Source: Bacillota bacterium (GTDB lineage Bacteria > Bacillota > Clostridia > Clostridiales > Clostridiaceae). From it: a stretch of DNA of 49,957 nucleotides. The stretch covers positions 1-49,957 of the forward strand of contig JAJXWH010000038.1 of the NCBI GenBank assembly GCA_021781745.1, written 5' to 3'. Positions 16,157-24,809 of this stretch are shown piece by piece (positions within the stretch are counted from its first letter, which is position 1; each line of letters opens with the position of its first letter). The notes beneath the pieces were generated by a model. The model searched no databases, was not told the origin of the DNA, and saw nothing but the letters and a program-made list of their open reading frames with translations. Both the position numbers and the translations under genes were made by a program.

Positions 16157-16864
16157 ATGAAGGAGCCTATTGTTGTAGTAAAAGATCTTACAAAAGAATA
16201 TACCATGGGGGAGGTTACAGTAAAAGCTTCTGATAAGATGTCCTTTGAAATTTGCAGAGGTGAGTTTGTTGTAGTATTAGGGCCCAGTGGATCGGGAAAA
16301 AGTACTGTGTTGAATATGATTGGAGGAATGGACAAGCCTACATCTGGAGAAGTGATTGTGGACGGAAAGAATATAACTCAATATTCCGATAGCGAACTTA
16401 CCATGTATAGACGAAAAAATATAGGGTTTGTATTTCAATTTTATAATCTAATGTCTAATCTTACAGCTCTTGAGAATGTAGAATTGGTAAGATCCTTAAG
16501 TGATAATCCCTTAAACGCTAAGGATATTATGGAGGATGTGGGACTCGGCGACAGGGCACTAAACTTTCCTGCGCAACTTTCAGGAGGCCAGCAGCAAAGA
16601 GTTGCAATCGCACGTGCATTGGTAAAGAATCCACTGCTGCTTTTGTGTGATGAACCTACTGGAGCGCTAGATTATGTTACGGGAAAATTAATTTTAAAGC
16701 TCCTTTATGATATTAATAAAAATTCCAATAAAACAATAATAGTTATTACTCATAATGCTGCTATAGCAGCAATGGCTCATAGGGTTATTAAGGTGAAAAG
16801 CGGTATGGTGGAATCCATAACCATTAATGAAAACCCAGAGTCACCTGAAAGGATTGAATGGTAA
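16157..16864 (+). CDS. ABC transporter ATP-binding protein (MacB/LolD type)
   Basis: A 235-residue ATPase. Walker A is GPSGSGKST near residue 42, the Q-loop is FVFQFYNL near 89, the signature LSGGQQQR is near 138, Walker B is [12 protein letters not shown] near 160, and the switch histidine is in ITHN near 195. The [18 protein letters not shown] pattern is typical of ATPases that pair with FtsX-type permeases. The ATG at 16157 has a GGGGTGA site and replaces an upstream TTG. It overlaps the permease gene by one base (TAATG) and so is translationally coupled. It powers export or membrane extraction of a substrate that cannot be told from sequence. Confidence 0.92.
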   Translation: MKEPIVVVKDLTKEYTMGEVTVKASDKMSFEICRGEFVVVLGPSGSGKSTVLNMIGGMDKPTSGEVIVDGKNITQYSDSELTMYRRKNIGFVFQFYNLMSNLTALENVELVRSLSDNPLNAKDIMEDVGLGDRALNFPAQLSGGQQQRVAIARALVKNPLLLLCDEPTGALDYVTGKLILKLLYDINKNSNKTIIVITHNAAIAAMAHRVIKVKSGMVESITINENPESPERIEW

Positions 16865-19227
16865 TGAATATTTTATTTAGGAATTTACTTAGAGATATAA
16901 AAAAATCAAAAGGACAGTTTATTTCTATTTTAATAATTGTTATTTTAGGTGTTGCATTTTATACAGCATTAAATTCTGTATTCAGGAATCTATCTAATTC
17001 AAGTGAACAATATTATGAGGAATATAGGCTGGCAGATATTTGGGTAGATCTTTATAAGGCACCAGCAAGTGTAAAAGATAAGATTGAGAAGCTTCCATAT
17101 GTAAAGATGACAAGTGAAAGAATTGTTAATGATGCAAGTATAAATATTTCAGAAGAAAATGCAACATTAAGATTTATAACTCTTCCTGATATAAAGAAAG
17201 ATATAGTTAATGATATTGTAATAAAATCGGGCAGATATTTTTCAGAAGATGACAGCAATCAATGTCTTTTAGACGAAGATTTTTTTAAGGCTAATAATCT
17301 AAGTTTAGGAGACTATATTTATCCAGTTATAAACGGAAACAAAGTTAAACTTAAAGTTATTGGCTGTGTTAAAAGTCCAGAATTTGTATATACCTTAAAG
17401 GACTCCAGTGAAATAATGTCTGATAACAAAAAATTTGGAATAGTCTATATAAAACAGTCCTTTGGAGAAGCAATTTTTGATTATAAAGGGTTAGTAAATA
17501 ACATTTCCATTAAACTTTCCAGCGGAAGCAACGTAGAGAATGCAAAAGATGATATCAAAAAAGTTTTAAGAAACTATGGCGTTAAAAGTGTTATTGATAG
17601 AGATGAACAAACAAGCAGTAAAATGATAAGTGAGAAAATAAAGCAATTGAAATCTATGGGGGGCAGTTTCCCGGTTATATTTTTTATGGTTGCCTCAATT
17701 ATCATTTATATAATGATGGGTAGAATGGTAGAAAATCAAAGGGTGCAGATAGGAGTATTAAAGGCTTTGGGCTTTACCAATTTACAAGTGCTTACTTATT
17801 ATATGAGCTACTCAGCTATCATTGCCGTAATCGGAAGCTTAATAGGTTCTATACTTGGAACTTACATGGGGCTCGGATTAACGAAACTTTATAATCAATA
17901 TTTCAATTTGCCTTTAGGGGATGTAAAAATTTATGGAGAGTTTGTAATCCCTGCGTTTATATTAACACTGCTATTTTGTTTGTTTGCAGGATATAATTCT
18001 TGTAAAATTATTTTCAAAATTACGCCTAGTGAAGCTATGAGAGAAAAATCACCACAAGGTGGCAAGAAGACACTTATTGAAAAAATTGAATTCATATGGA
18101 GGAGTATTAGCTACTTAGGAAAAATTATCATAAGAAATTTATTTAGATATAAGAGAAGAGCTTTACTTACTTCACTAGGAATTATATTTTCCTCAGCCAT
18201 ACTCTTAGTTGCCTTAGGTATGAGTGATTCTATTAATTTTATGATGAAAGAACAATATGAAGGTATTCAAAATTATGATATTAAAGTTATATTTTCTAAA
18301 CTGATTAGTGTTGAGGATTTAAATAATATAAAAAATATAGATCATGTAAAGCAACTGGAGCCTGTTCTAGAAACAGGTGTTGAAATATCAAATGGATGGA
18401 AAAGCAAAGATGTGGGATTTACTGCACTTGTAAAAGAACCTCAAATATATAGGGTTCAAGATAGCAATGGAAGTGCAATTAGCCTTCCAAGCAATGGAAT
18501 ACTTATATCTGAAAAACTTGCAGATATGTTAGGCGTAAAAGTAAATGATACAGTTAATATAAAATTTTTTTACCCAGGAAAAGAGAAGCAGGAAGCCATA
18601 GTCAAGGGAATTATAGTTCAATATCTTGGATTAAGTGTTTATACTTCTATGGATAATTGTAAAAGCATGCTTGGTGAAGGGATGATTGCAAGTTCCGCAG
18701 TGCTAAAATTGGACAGTAATAATTTTGAAAGTGAAGTAAAGAACGAACTCAAAGATATGCCAGGAGTGACATCAGTGGAATCAAAATCTGATTCTCTTAA
18801 TGCTCTTTTAAAGAACATGGGAGCAACCCAATCATCTGTAGGAACAATGATTATGCTTGCAGCAATACTTCTTATAGCTGTTTTATACAATATTGCTACA
18901 ATAAATATTTTTGAAAGACAAAGGGAATTAGCAACTTTAAAAGTATTAGGATTTACAAACAATGAAATCAAAAAACTGATTTTTCATGAAAATTATATTA
19001 TCACTATTTTTGGAATGCTTGTTGGATTACCTTTTGGAAAGTGGCTTGGAAGTTATATGATGAAAATGAGCAGTACAGAATCCTATACTATTCCATATGT
19101 TGTAGAGCTAAGGAGCTATATTATAACAGTTATTCTTACTCTTGTTTTTACCTTTATTACGAATCTTATATTAATGAGAAAAATTAAATCTATTGACATG
19201 TTAGAAGTTTTAAAAAATAAAGAATAG
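16864..19227 (+). CDS. ABC transporter permease with two FtsX-like domains
   Basis: A 787-residue membrane protein. An N-terminal membrane segment (about 15-37) precedes a large extracellular MacB-like domain to about residue 260. Three membrane segments follow (about 270-385), then a second unit with membrane segment 430-455, another extracellular domain, and three C-terminal segments (about 660-775). Both units contain the FtsX pattern with a charged turn such as VQIGVLKALGFT and RELATLKVLGFT. Start chosen at the ATG overlapping the ATPase stop; an ATG at 16858 is also possible. With the ATPase and the membrane fusion protein it forms a probable efflux pump for lipophilic compounds or peptides. 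Confidence 0.9.
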   Translation: MNILFRNLLRDIKKSKGQFISILIIVILGVAFYTALNSVFRNLSNSSEQYYEEYRLADIWVDLYKAPASVKDKIEKLPYVKMTSERIVNDASINISEENATLRFITLPDIKKDIVNDIVIKSGRYFSEDDSNQCLLDEDFFKANNLSLGDYIYPVINGNKVKLKVIGCVKSPEFVYTLKDSSEIMSDNKKFGIVYIKQSFGEAIFDYKGLVNNISIKLSSGSNVENAKDDIKKVLRNYGVKSVIDRDEQTSSKMISEKIKQLKSMGGSFPVIFFMVASIIIYIMMGRMVENQRVQIGVLKALGFTNLQVLTYYMSYSAIIAVIGSLIGSILGTYMGLGLTKLYNQYFNLPLGDVKIYGEFVIPAFILTLLFCLFAGYNSCKIIFKITPSEAMREKSPQGGKKTLIEKIEFIWRSISYLGKIIIRNLFRYKRRALLTSLGIIFSSAILLVALGMSDSINFMMKEQYEGIQNYDIKVIFSKLISVEDLNNIKNIDHVKQLEPVLETGVEISNGWKSKDVGFTALVKEPQIYRVQDSNGSAISLPSNGILISEKLADMLGVKVNDTVNIKFFYPGKEKQEAIVKGIIVQYLGLSVYTSMDNCKSMLGEGMIASSAVLKLDSNNFESEVKNELKDMPGVTSVESKSDSLNALLKNMGATQSSVGTMIMLAAILLIAVLYNIATINIFERQRELATLKVLGFTNNEIKKLIFHENYIITIFGMLVGLPFGKWLGSYMMKMSSTESYTIPYVVELRSYIITVILTLVFTFITNLILMRKIKSIDMLEVLKNKE

Positions 19228-19262
19228 AAAAGGTAATGTCTTTTAGAGGAGATGAATTATAA

Positions 19263-20504
19263 ATGAAAAAAAAGAAATTATTTCTTGGAGTAACTATAGT
19301 ACTAACCTGTATCGCAGGTGTATCAGTATATTTAATGATGCAACAAGGACAAACAGTTGAAACTTCAGTTGTAAAAAAAGGTGAAATAAATCAATTTATC
19401 GAGGATACAGCTGTAGTTCAAAGTAATGAAAAACAAACAGTGTACATTGAAGGATCAGGAAAAATAAATAGTATAAAATATGCTGTTGGAGATGCAGTAA
19501 AAAAGAATGATGTATTATTAACAATGGATAAAAAAGATTTAGAATTAAAGCTTCAAGATGCAGATTCAAAGATTGAAGCAGCAAAAGCGCAGCTTGCAGG
19601 TGCAGATATTTCTAATTATTTAAATAAGATTGAAATTGCTCAAGCAGATGTTGATAAGGCAAAAGCTGATTACGATTCAGCATCAAGGAATTTACAAAAC
19701 TCAAAGACTCTTTATGAAGCTGGTGCTATAAGCAAGCAAGATCTTGATGCTGATAGTGATACTTTTAAAAGTGCCGAAGCAACATTAAAATCTTCAAACA
19801 GTCAATTAGAAGAAGCAAAAAGGGGGACACCTGATTATGTGAAAGCTGGATATGAAGCTGGACTTGAACAGGCTGTTATTCAAAAAGATACACTTATGAA
19901 TGAGCTTGAAAAACAACAAGTATTATCACCAATTGATGGCATTGTTCTGGAAAAGCTTGTAGATGAAAATTCTATTGGTACACCTGGAACAGCAGCATTC
20001 TTAATAGGAAATGTTAGTAGTTTAGAATTGGAAGCAGATATATTGTCTGATGATATTTATAAAGTTAAAATAGGTAATGAAGTTGACATAAGTGGAAAGG
20101 CTATAGGGGACACAATTTTAAAAGGCAAAATTGTAAAAATAGCACCTGAAGCGAAAAACGTAACATCTTCATTGGGAGTTAATCAAAAAAGAGTGCCAGT
20201 TACTATTGAAATTAGTGATAATGTAGACTTATTAAAACCTGGTTATGATTTAGATGTTAAAATAATAACTGAAACTAAAAGTGATACTTTAATAGTACCT
20301 GATAGTGCTGTATTCGATTATCAAGGAAATTCTTGTGTATTTGTTGTGGATAGCGGGAAAGCTGTTATAAGACAAATCAAGAAGGGTATCGAAAGTGAAA
20401 AAGCAATAGAGGTAATAGATGGGCTTCATGAAGGAGAAAGAGTACTGCAAAAACCTGATAATAGTATAAAAGAAGGAATGAAGGTTAAATTTATTCAAAA
20501 TTAA
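19263..20504 (+). CDS. membrane fusion protein (HlyD/MacA-type adaptor) of the ABC efflux system
   Basis: A 413-residue adaptor. It has an N-terminal signal anchor (residues 5-26), a lipoyl/barrel-sandwich half near 45-80 (GSGKINSIKYAVGDAVKKND), a long alpha-helical coiled-coil from about 85 to 205 rich in A, D, K and E, the second lipoyl half near 225 (VLSPIDGIVLEKLVDENS) and beta-barrel domains to the end. In a Gram-positive cell it is expected to sit on the outer face of the membrane and guide substrate from the permease. It starts after GAGGAGA, 35 bases after the permease, and precedes tetR by 26 bases. Confidence 0.88.
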   Translation: MKKKKLFLGVTIVLTCIAGVSVYLMMQQGQTVETSVVKKGEINQFIEDTAVVQSNEKQTVYIEGSGKINSIKYAVGDAVKKNDVLLTMDKKDLELKLQDADSKIEAAKAQLAGADISNYLNKIEIAQADVDKAKADYDSASRNLQNSKTLYEAGAISKQDLDADSDTFKSAEATLKSSNSQLEEAKRGTPDYVKAGYEAGLEQAVIQKDTLMNELEKQQVLSPIDGIVLEKLVDENSIGTPGTAAFLIGNVSSLELEADILSDDIYKVKIGNEVDISGKAIGDTILKGKIVKIAPEAKNVTSSLGVNQKRVPVTIEISDNVDLLKPGYDLDVKIITETKSDTLIVPDSAVFDYQGNSCVFVVDSGKAVIRQIKKGIESEKAIEVIDGLHEGERVLQKPDNSIKEGMKVKFIQN

Positions 20505-20530
20505 ATAAGCTAAGATAGGAGATTGTAATT

Positions 20531-21166
20531 TTGATAGATAAATTTGAAAGTTTACCAGAGGAGAAAAAGAAAAGAATATTAGATGCGGCTATTGAAGAAT
20601 TTGCAGCAAATGGATATGATAAAGCGTCTACAAACTCTATTGTAAAAAAAGCTGATATTTCCAAGGGAATATTATTTCATTACTTTGGAAGCAAGAAAAA
20701 TCTGTTTTTATATATCTTTGATTACTGTATTAATAACTTGATCGAAAAATACTACAATCTTAAAGATATTGACCCAGAGGATATATTTGAAAGATTTATT
20801 AGGATGGGTATAAGAAAAATGAAGGTAATTCAAGAAGAGCCTCTAATGAATGAATTAGTATTTTCAGCAATATCTAATATGCCTGAATCATTAAAAGAAG
20901 AACTTACTGAAAGGTACAATAACTATATATCAAAGTATTTACCAGAAGCTTTTCAGAATATAGATACATCTAAATTTAGAAAAGAAATTGACCAGCAAAA
21001 AGCTATTGAGTTAATAATGATATGCATGGATGGACTTTCTAATAAGTATCTTCAGAAATATAAGAATGTCTCAATGGATGAGATTTTTAACAATTATGAG
21101 GAAATTACAGAAGATTTCTATAAGTATCTAGAAATTTTGAAATTTGGTATTTATAGAACTGAATAA
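20531..21166 (+). CDS. TetR-family regulator of the ABC efflux operon
   Basis: A 211-residue protein. Residues 10-55 form the TetR DNA-binding domain (KRILDAAIEEFAANGYDKAS and KGILFHYFGSKKNLF). The C-terminal domain has charged helices and is of no named type. The start is TTG with an AGGAG site; the next methionine is far inside, so the TTG must be used. As the last gene of the operon, it probably controls the operon by binding the palindromes at 16082-16135, so the pump and its repressor are induced together by the pump substrate. Confidence 0.88.
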   Translation: MIDKFESLPEEKKKRILDAAIEEFAANGYDKASTNSIVKKADISKGILFHYFGSKKNLFLYIFDYCINNLIEKYYNLKDIDPEDIFERFIRMGIRKMKVIQEEPLMNELVFSAISNMPESLKEELTERYNNYISKYLPEAFQNIDTSKFRKEIDQQKAIELIMICMDGLSNKYLQKYKNVSMDEIFNNYEEITEDFYKYLEILKFGIYRTE

Positions 21167-21173
21167 CCATAGA

Positions 21174-21209
21174 AAAATTCAGATGGGGCTTAATCCTTGT
21201 CTGAATTTT
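21174..21209 (+). terminator. terminator of the ABC efflux operon
   Basis: AAAATTCAGA and TCTGAATTTT form a perfect 10-bp stem around a 16-base loop, followed by ATTTTT. It lies 7 bases after the tetR stop. Confidence 0.85.
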
Positions 21210-21298
21210 ATTTTTAGTGTTGGATAAATGTAATTTAAAAGAGGCATAATAAGTGGAAATATTTCTAAATTAAATTAACTACTGGATGGTGAAGTGAA

Positions 21299-21811
21299 AT
21301 GAAGATTGATACAAGGGAAATTGTTTTATTCGGCGCACTTGGAAGCTTTATTTCTGCTTCACAGCTCATATTAAGTTTTATACCTAATGTTGAGATTGTC
21401 AGTTTGCTCATAATATTATTCTCATTAATTTTTAGAAGAAAAGCGTTGTACATTGTTTATACTTTTGTTTTTATTATGGGGATAATTTATGGATTTGGAG
21501 TTTGGTGGTTTGGATATGTAATGCTATGGCCACTGCTATGTATTATAACATTTACTTTTAGTAAGTTTATTGAAGGAGAATATTTTAAATTGGCACTTTA
21601 TTCTGGAATTTTTGGAGTATTATTTGGCTTTTTTTATGCCATTCCATATGCAGTTTTTGGAGGCTTGAATGCAGGTATAGCATATTGGATCTCTGGACTT
21701 CAATTTGATATTATACACGGAATAAGCAATTATCTTATTATGCAAACCTTTGGAGAAAGAATATTTAATTTAATTAATAAACTAAATAGAAATTATTTAT
21801 ATGCACAATAA
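21299..21811 (+). CDS. probable ECF transporter S component
   Basis: A 170-residue integral membrane protein with about five or six hydrophobic segments. The opening FGALGSFISASQLILSFIPNVEIVSLLIILF resembles S components of energy-coupling-factor transporters. So do the short loops and the amphipathic, non-cleaved N-terminus. Unlike ThiW it has no riboswitch before it, so its vitamin or other substrate cannot be named. The ribosome site is weak (GGTGAAG). It is followed by an AEC transporter remnant and glycerate kinase. No ECF ATPase lies nearby, consistent with a group II system that shares a common module. Confidence 0.65.
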   Translation: MKIDTREIVLFGALGSFISASQLILSFIPNVEIVSLLIILFSLIFRRKALYIVYTFVFIMGIIYGFGVWWFGYVMLWPLLCIITFTFSKFIEGEYFKLALYSGIFGVLFGFFYAIPYAVFGGLNAGIAYWISGLQFDIIHGISNYLIMQTFGERIFNLINKLNRNYLYAQ

Positions 21812-21913
21812 TTATAAATAAACCAGCAGTAGAATAAATTGGGACTTTTTAGAATGTAGATTGTGTTTAAAGTAACGAATAAGGTATACTACATAATATA
21901 AATCTTAAACTAA

Positions 21914-22159
21914 GGAAGATTAATTTTAGTTCCAGGTATATTTTGGCCTATAGCTATAAATGTAGGATTTAGAAACATAGAGATTGCAGTTATCATAATT
22001 TTACTTATTTCCCCAACAGCGACATCGTCATTTGTAATGGCTGAACAAATGGGAGGAGATGGTGAATTAGCAGATCAGCTTGTTATATTTACATCTGCAT
22101 TTTCAATAATTACTATGTTTTTGAGGATATTTTTCATAAAACAATGTGTATATATTTAA
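21914..22159 (+). pseudogene. C-terminal fragment of an auxin efflux carrier (AEC) family transporter
   Basis: An open frame of 81 residues with no start codon or ribosome site. It reads RLILVPGIF..., then SPTATSSFVMAEQMGGDGELADQ and a final hydrophobic segment, the hallmark C-terminus of AEC-family permeases (usually about 310 residues). The first three quarters of the gene are missing, and the 100 bases upstream contain no recognisable part of it. It is a decayed remnant. AEC proteins export or import organic acids, which would have fitted the next gene, glycerate kinase. Confidence 0.75.
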
Positions 22160-22182
22160 GGGTTAATTAGGAGTGTTATATA

Positions 22183-23325
22183 ATGAAAAAAGATTTAACT
22201 ATTGTATTAGCGCCAGATTCTTTTAAGGAGAGTATGACGGCAAAAGAAGCTTGTGAAGCAATGGAGAGGGGAATAAAAAAAGCAAATAGTAATATTAGCT
22301 GCATACATGTACCTATGGCTGATGGAGGAGAAGGAACTATGCAGTCATTAGTAGATGCAACTAATGGAAAAATATATTCTTTAGAAGTAGTTGGACCACT
22401 TGGAAATAAAGTTGAAGCTGAATATGGAATCCTAGGAGATAGAAAAGTTGGAATATTAGAAATGGCTAGTGCTAGTGGAATACAATTAGTACATCCAGAA
22501 AAAAGAAATCCATTATTAACTACAACTTATGGTACTGGAGAGCTTATAAAGGCTTGTCTAGACCATGGAGTGAAAAAGCTATTAATAGGCATTGGTGGAA
22601 GTGCAACTAATGATGGTGGAGCTGGAGTTATTCAAGCACTTGGTGGAAAATTATTAGATAAACAGGGGAATGAATTAGGTTTCGGCGGTGGAGAGCTGGG
22701 AAAATTAAATACTATAGATTTAAGTAATTTTGACCCTAGATTAAAAGACATAATTGTAGAAGTAGCTTGTGATGTCAGCAATCCACTTTGTGGAGAAAAA
22801 GGGGCTTCAAATGTATATGGTCCACAAAAAGGAGCCACAAAAGAAATGGTATCAATATTAGATAATAATTTGAGACATTATGCAGATATAATTAAAAATC
22901 AACTTGGAAAAGATGTTCTAGATGTACCTGGAGCTGGAGCAGCAGGGGGATTAGGTGCTGGACTTATGACGTTCTTAAATGGTAATTTGAAAAAAGGTAT
23001 TGAAATGGTGATAGAGTATGCATCACTAGAGGAAAAAGTAAAAGATGCCGATATGGTTTGGACTGGAGAAGGAAGTATAGATTTTCAAACTCAGTATGGT
23101 AAGACTCCTTTAGGTGTTGCAACAGTTGCTAAAAAATACAATAAACCAGTAGTAGCATTAGCAGGAAGAGTTGGGGAAGATATAGAGGTTCTATATGAAA
23201 AAGGAATAGATTCAATATTTGGTATTACTAAAGGGGCAACTTCTTTGGAAGAAGCTCTAGTTAAGGGACAAGAAAATGTTGAAAAGACTGCTGAAAATAT
23301 AATAAGGTTAATGAACTTATTGTAA
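22183..23325 (+). CDS. glycerate kinase (GlxK/GarK family)
   Basis: A 380-residue cytoplasmic kinase of the GarK/GlxK family. It phosphorylates D-glycerate (to 2-phosphoglycerate in best-studied members). Landmarks are APDSFKESMTAKEACEAMERG at the N-terminus, PMADGGEGTM near 46-55, GIGGSATNDGGAGVIQALG near 136-155, GAGAAGGLGAGL near 250 and TGEGSIDFQTQYGKTP near 293. Length is normal. The start follows TTAGGAGTG. Its 3' end overlaps a terminator hairpin. It provides entry of glycerate into glycolysis; no other glycerate pathway gene lies nearby apart from the AEC remnant. Confidence 0.92.
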   Translation: MKKDLTIVLAPDSFKESMTAKEACEAMERGIKKANSNISCIHVPMADGGEGTMQSLVDATNGKIYSLEVVGPLGNKVEAEYGILGDRKVGILEMASASGIQLVHPEKRNPLLTTTYGTGELIKACLDHGVKKLLIGIGGSATNDGGAGVIQALGGKLLDKQGNELGFGGGELGKLNTIDLSNFDPRLKDIIVEVACDVSNPLCGEKGASNVYGPQKGATKEMVSILDNNLRHYADIIKNQLGKDVLDVPGAGAAGGLGAGLMTFLNGNLKKGIEMVIEYASLEEKVKDADMVWTGEGSIDFQTQYGKTPLGVATVAKKYNKPVVALAGRVGEDIEVLYEKGIDSIFGITKGATSLEEALVKGQENVEKTAENIIRLMNLL

Positions 23326-23344
23326 AAGTTCATTAGCCTTATTA
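23301..23344 (+). terminator. terminator overlapping the 3' end of the glycerate kinase gene
   Basis: AATAAGG-TAATGAACTT inside the last codons pairs with AAGTTCATTA-CCTTATT after the stop. The long stem with a loop of about 8 bases is a plausible terminator, though the T tract is poor. Confidence 0.6.
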
Positions 23345-23512
23345 TGTTTGCTATTAATTATAGAACTTTTATTATAATTTTAGATAGTTCAGTTACTTCT
23401 ATTGAGATTTATGTAAAATGTTGACTAATATTACAGTTTAATATATAATCTAAAAGTATGAAAAAACCAGATATAGTCATTTATAACAATTGAAAATAAG
23501 GGGGAAATAATA

Positions 23513-24154
23513 ATGAAGAATAAAAAGTTTACTACACTATTGTTAGCTGCTATGCTAATATTAAGTTGTGTGGTTACAGGGTGCGGCAAAAGTATTACAC
23601 CAAAGGAATGTGCTCAAGTATGGTGGGAGATGGCATATAATGACATTTCTAACGCGTCCAAATTAAATATAAAAGACGAAGAGGCAAAGGCTATTTTAGA
23701 AAAATCTACACAGCAAAATATAAGCAAACTTAAAACTGAATATGCTGCGCAGGGGTTAACTATTACAGATGACCAAGCTACTGAGATATACAATGCAGTG
23801 AATGATTTAGGAAAAAAAGCCAACGTTACTATAGAAGAAGTATCAAATGATGGTAAAACGGCTCAAGTTAAATATAAATCAAATTATGTTGATATGGTAG
23901 CCATTGGGAAAAAGGCTTCAAATGATGCTGCTGAATCTGTAAAAACGTTAGGTATAACTGATAAAAAAGAGCTTATGAATAAATACTCAGAAGTACTTTT
24001 GAAAAATTTGGTGAATGAATTGAAAAATGCAACTTTTAGTACAGATACTAAGGAGTTAACCTATACATTTACAAATCAAAATAAAGTTTGGGTACCAGAA
24101 AATCAAGAAGACCTTAGCACAAAATTAGGTATGTTGATTTCAGGACAAGTATAA
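23513..24154 (+). CDS. lipoprotein of a clostridial DUF5105-like family
   Basis: A 213-residue exported lipoprotein. Signal peptide and lipobox end in VTGC, with the acylated cysteine at residue 24. The mature part opens with TPKECAQVWWEMAYNDISNASKLNIK, typical of a clostridial lipoprotein family (DUF5105-like, recalled from memory). A duplicated alpha/beta domain follows, with no catalytic motif. The start follows AAGGGGGAAA. It stands alone. It probably lies on the outer face of the membrane; function unknown. Confidence 0.75.
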   Translation: MKNKKFTTLLLAAMLILSCVVTGCGKSITPKECAQVWWEMAYNDISNASKLNIKDEEAKAILEKSTQQNISKLKTEYAAQGLTITDDQATEIYNAVNDLGKKANVTIEEVSNDGKTAQVKYKSNYVDMVAIGKKASNDAAESVKTLGITDKKELMNKYSEVLLKNLVNELKNATFSTDTKELTYTFTNQNKVWVPENQEDLSTKLGMLISGQV

Positions 24155-24224
24155 TAAATTCAGTATTTTTATAATTAAAATAAAAAATCTACCTGCTGCT
24201 AATTTCAACAGGTGAATTATAATT

Positions 24225-24384
24225 AGGCACAATCAAAAAAATAATAGACCAGTATGCTTATCTATTTTGCACCATACTGCGTCATCAAATTCTACTAATA
24301 GGCTTGCTATGAGCAGAATTTTATTCCTTGTCTGGCACAAAATATATATCGCATCTTTGGTCTATTATTTTATTTCATGTGCCT
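24225..24384 (+). repeat. palindromic repeat element, copy 3 (subfamily A)
   Basis: A 160-bp copy most like copy 1. Its terminal arms AATAATAGACCA and TGGTCTATTATT match perfectly. Inner arms are TTTTGCACCA and TGGCACAAAA. It lies in the 655-bp gap between the lipoprotein gene and recQ. Confidence 0.85.
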
Positions 24385-24410
24385 TAAGTGTTAGAATATT
24401 TGACTATATA

Positions 24411-24450
24411 AGGCATAATCAAAGAAATTGGAAATAAATTAGAACAGAAA
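24411..24450 (+). repeat. decayed left-end fragment of the palindromic repeat
   Basis: AGGCATAATCAAAGAAATTG resembles the left end of the element (AGGCACAATCAAAAAAATAA) with a few changes. It then diverges. It lies 26 bases after copy 3 and is probably the residue of another copy. Confidence 0.5.
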
Positions 24451-24460
24451 AATAATAAGT

Positions 24461-24509
24461 ATACCTATTTCAAATAAAAAATTTTTACTATTTGAAATAG
24501 GTATATTTT
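24461..24509 (+). terminator. strong hairpin with T run between repeat copies 3 and 4
   Basis: ATACCTATTTCAAATA and TATTTGAAATAGGTAT form a perfect 16-bp stem (24461-24476, 24489-24504) followed by ATTTTT. It probably terminates transcription coming from the lipoprotein gene. Confidence 0.8.
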
Positions 24510-24549
24510 TGTGTTTAAGATTTTAAATTTGTGGTATATACTATTGATA

Positions 24550-24754
24550 AGGCACAATCAAAAAAATAACAAGTCCACTTGCCAGCCTATTTTCCATCAT
24601 GCTGCGTCAGCAAATTGACCTAATAGGCCCGCTATGAGGGCAACTTGCTTCCTTGCCTGATGAAAAATATGCACACCTTAGAACAGAGCAGCTATGCTGC
24701 AACATCGGAACTTATATTGGCAACTTTGGACTTGTTATTTATTTTCATGTGCCT
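24550..24754 (+). repeat. palindromic repeat element, copy 4 (subfamily B)
   Basis: A 205-bp copy with the arms AATAACAAGTCC and GGACTTGTTATT. Inner arms are TTTTCCATCA and TGATGAAAAA. The central hairpin AATTGACCT/AGGGCAACTT differs from other copies at both paired sides. The right arm has an insertion of about 45 bases that itself forms GCAGC/GCTGC hairpins. It ends 56 bases before recQ. Confidence 0.85.
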
Positions 24755-24809
24755 AAAAAGAAGTTTATAATGTGAAATTAGCATTAACATAAAAGAAAGG
24801 CACTTAGAT

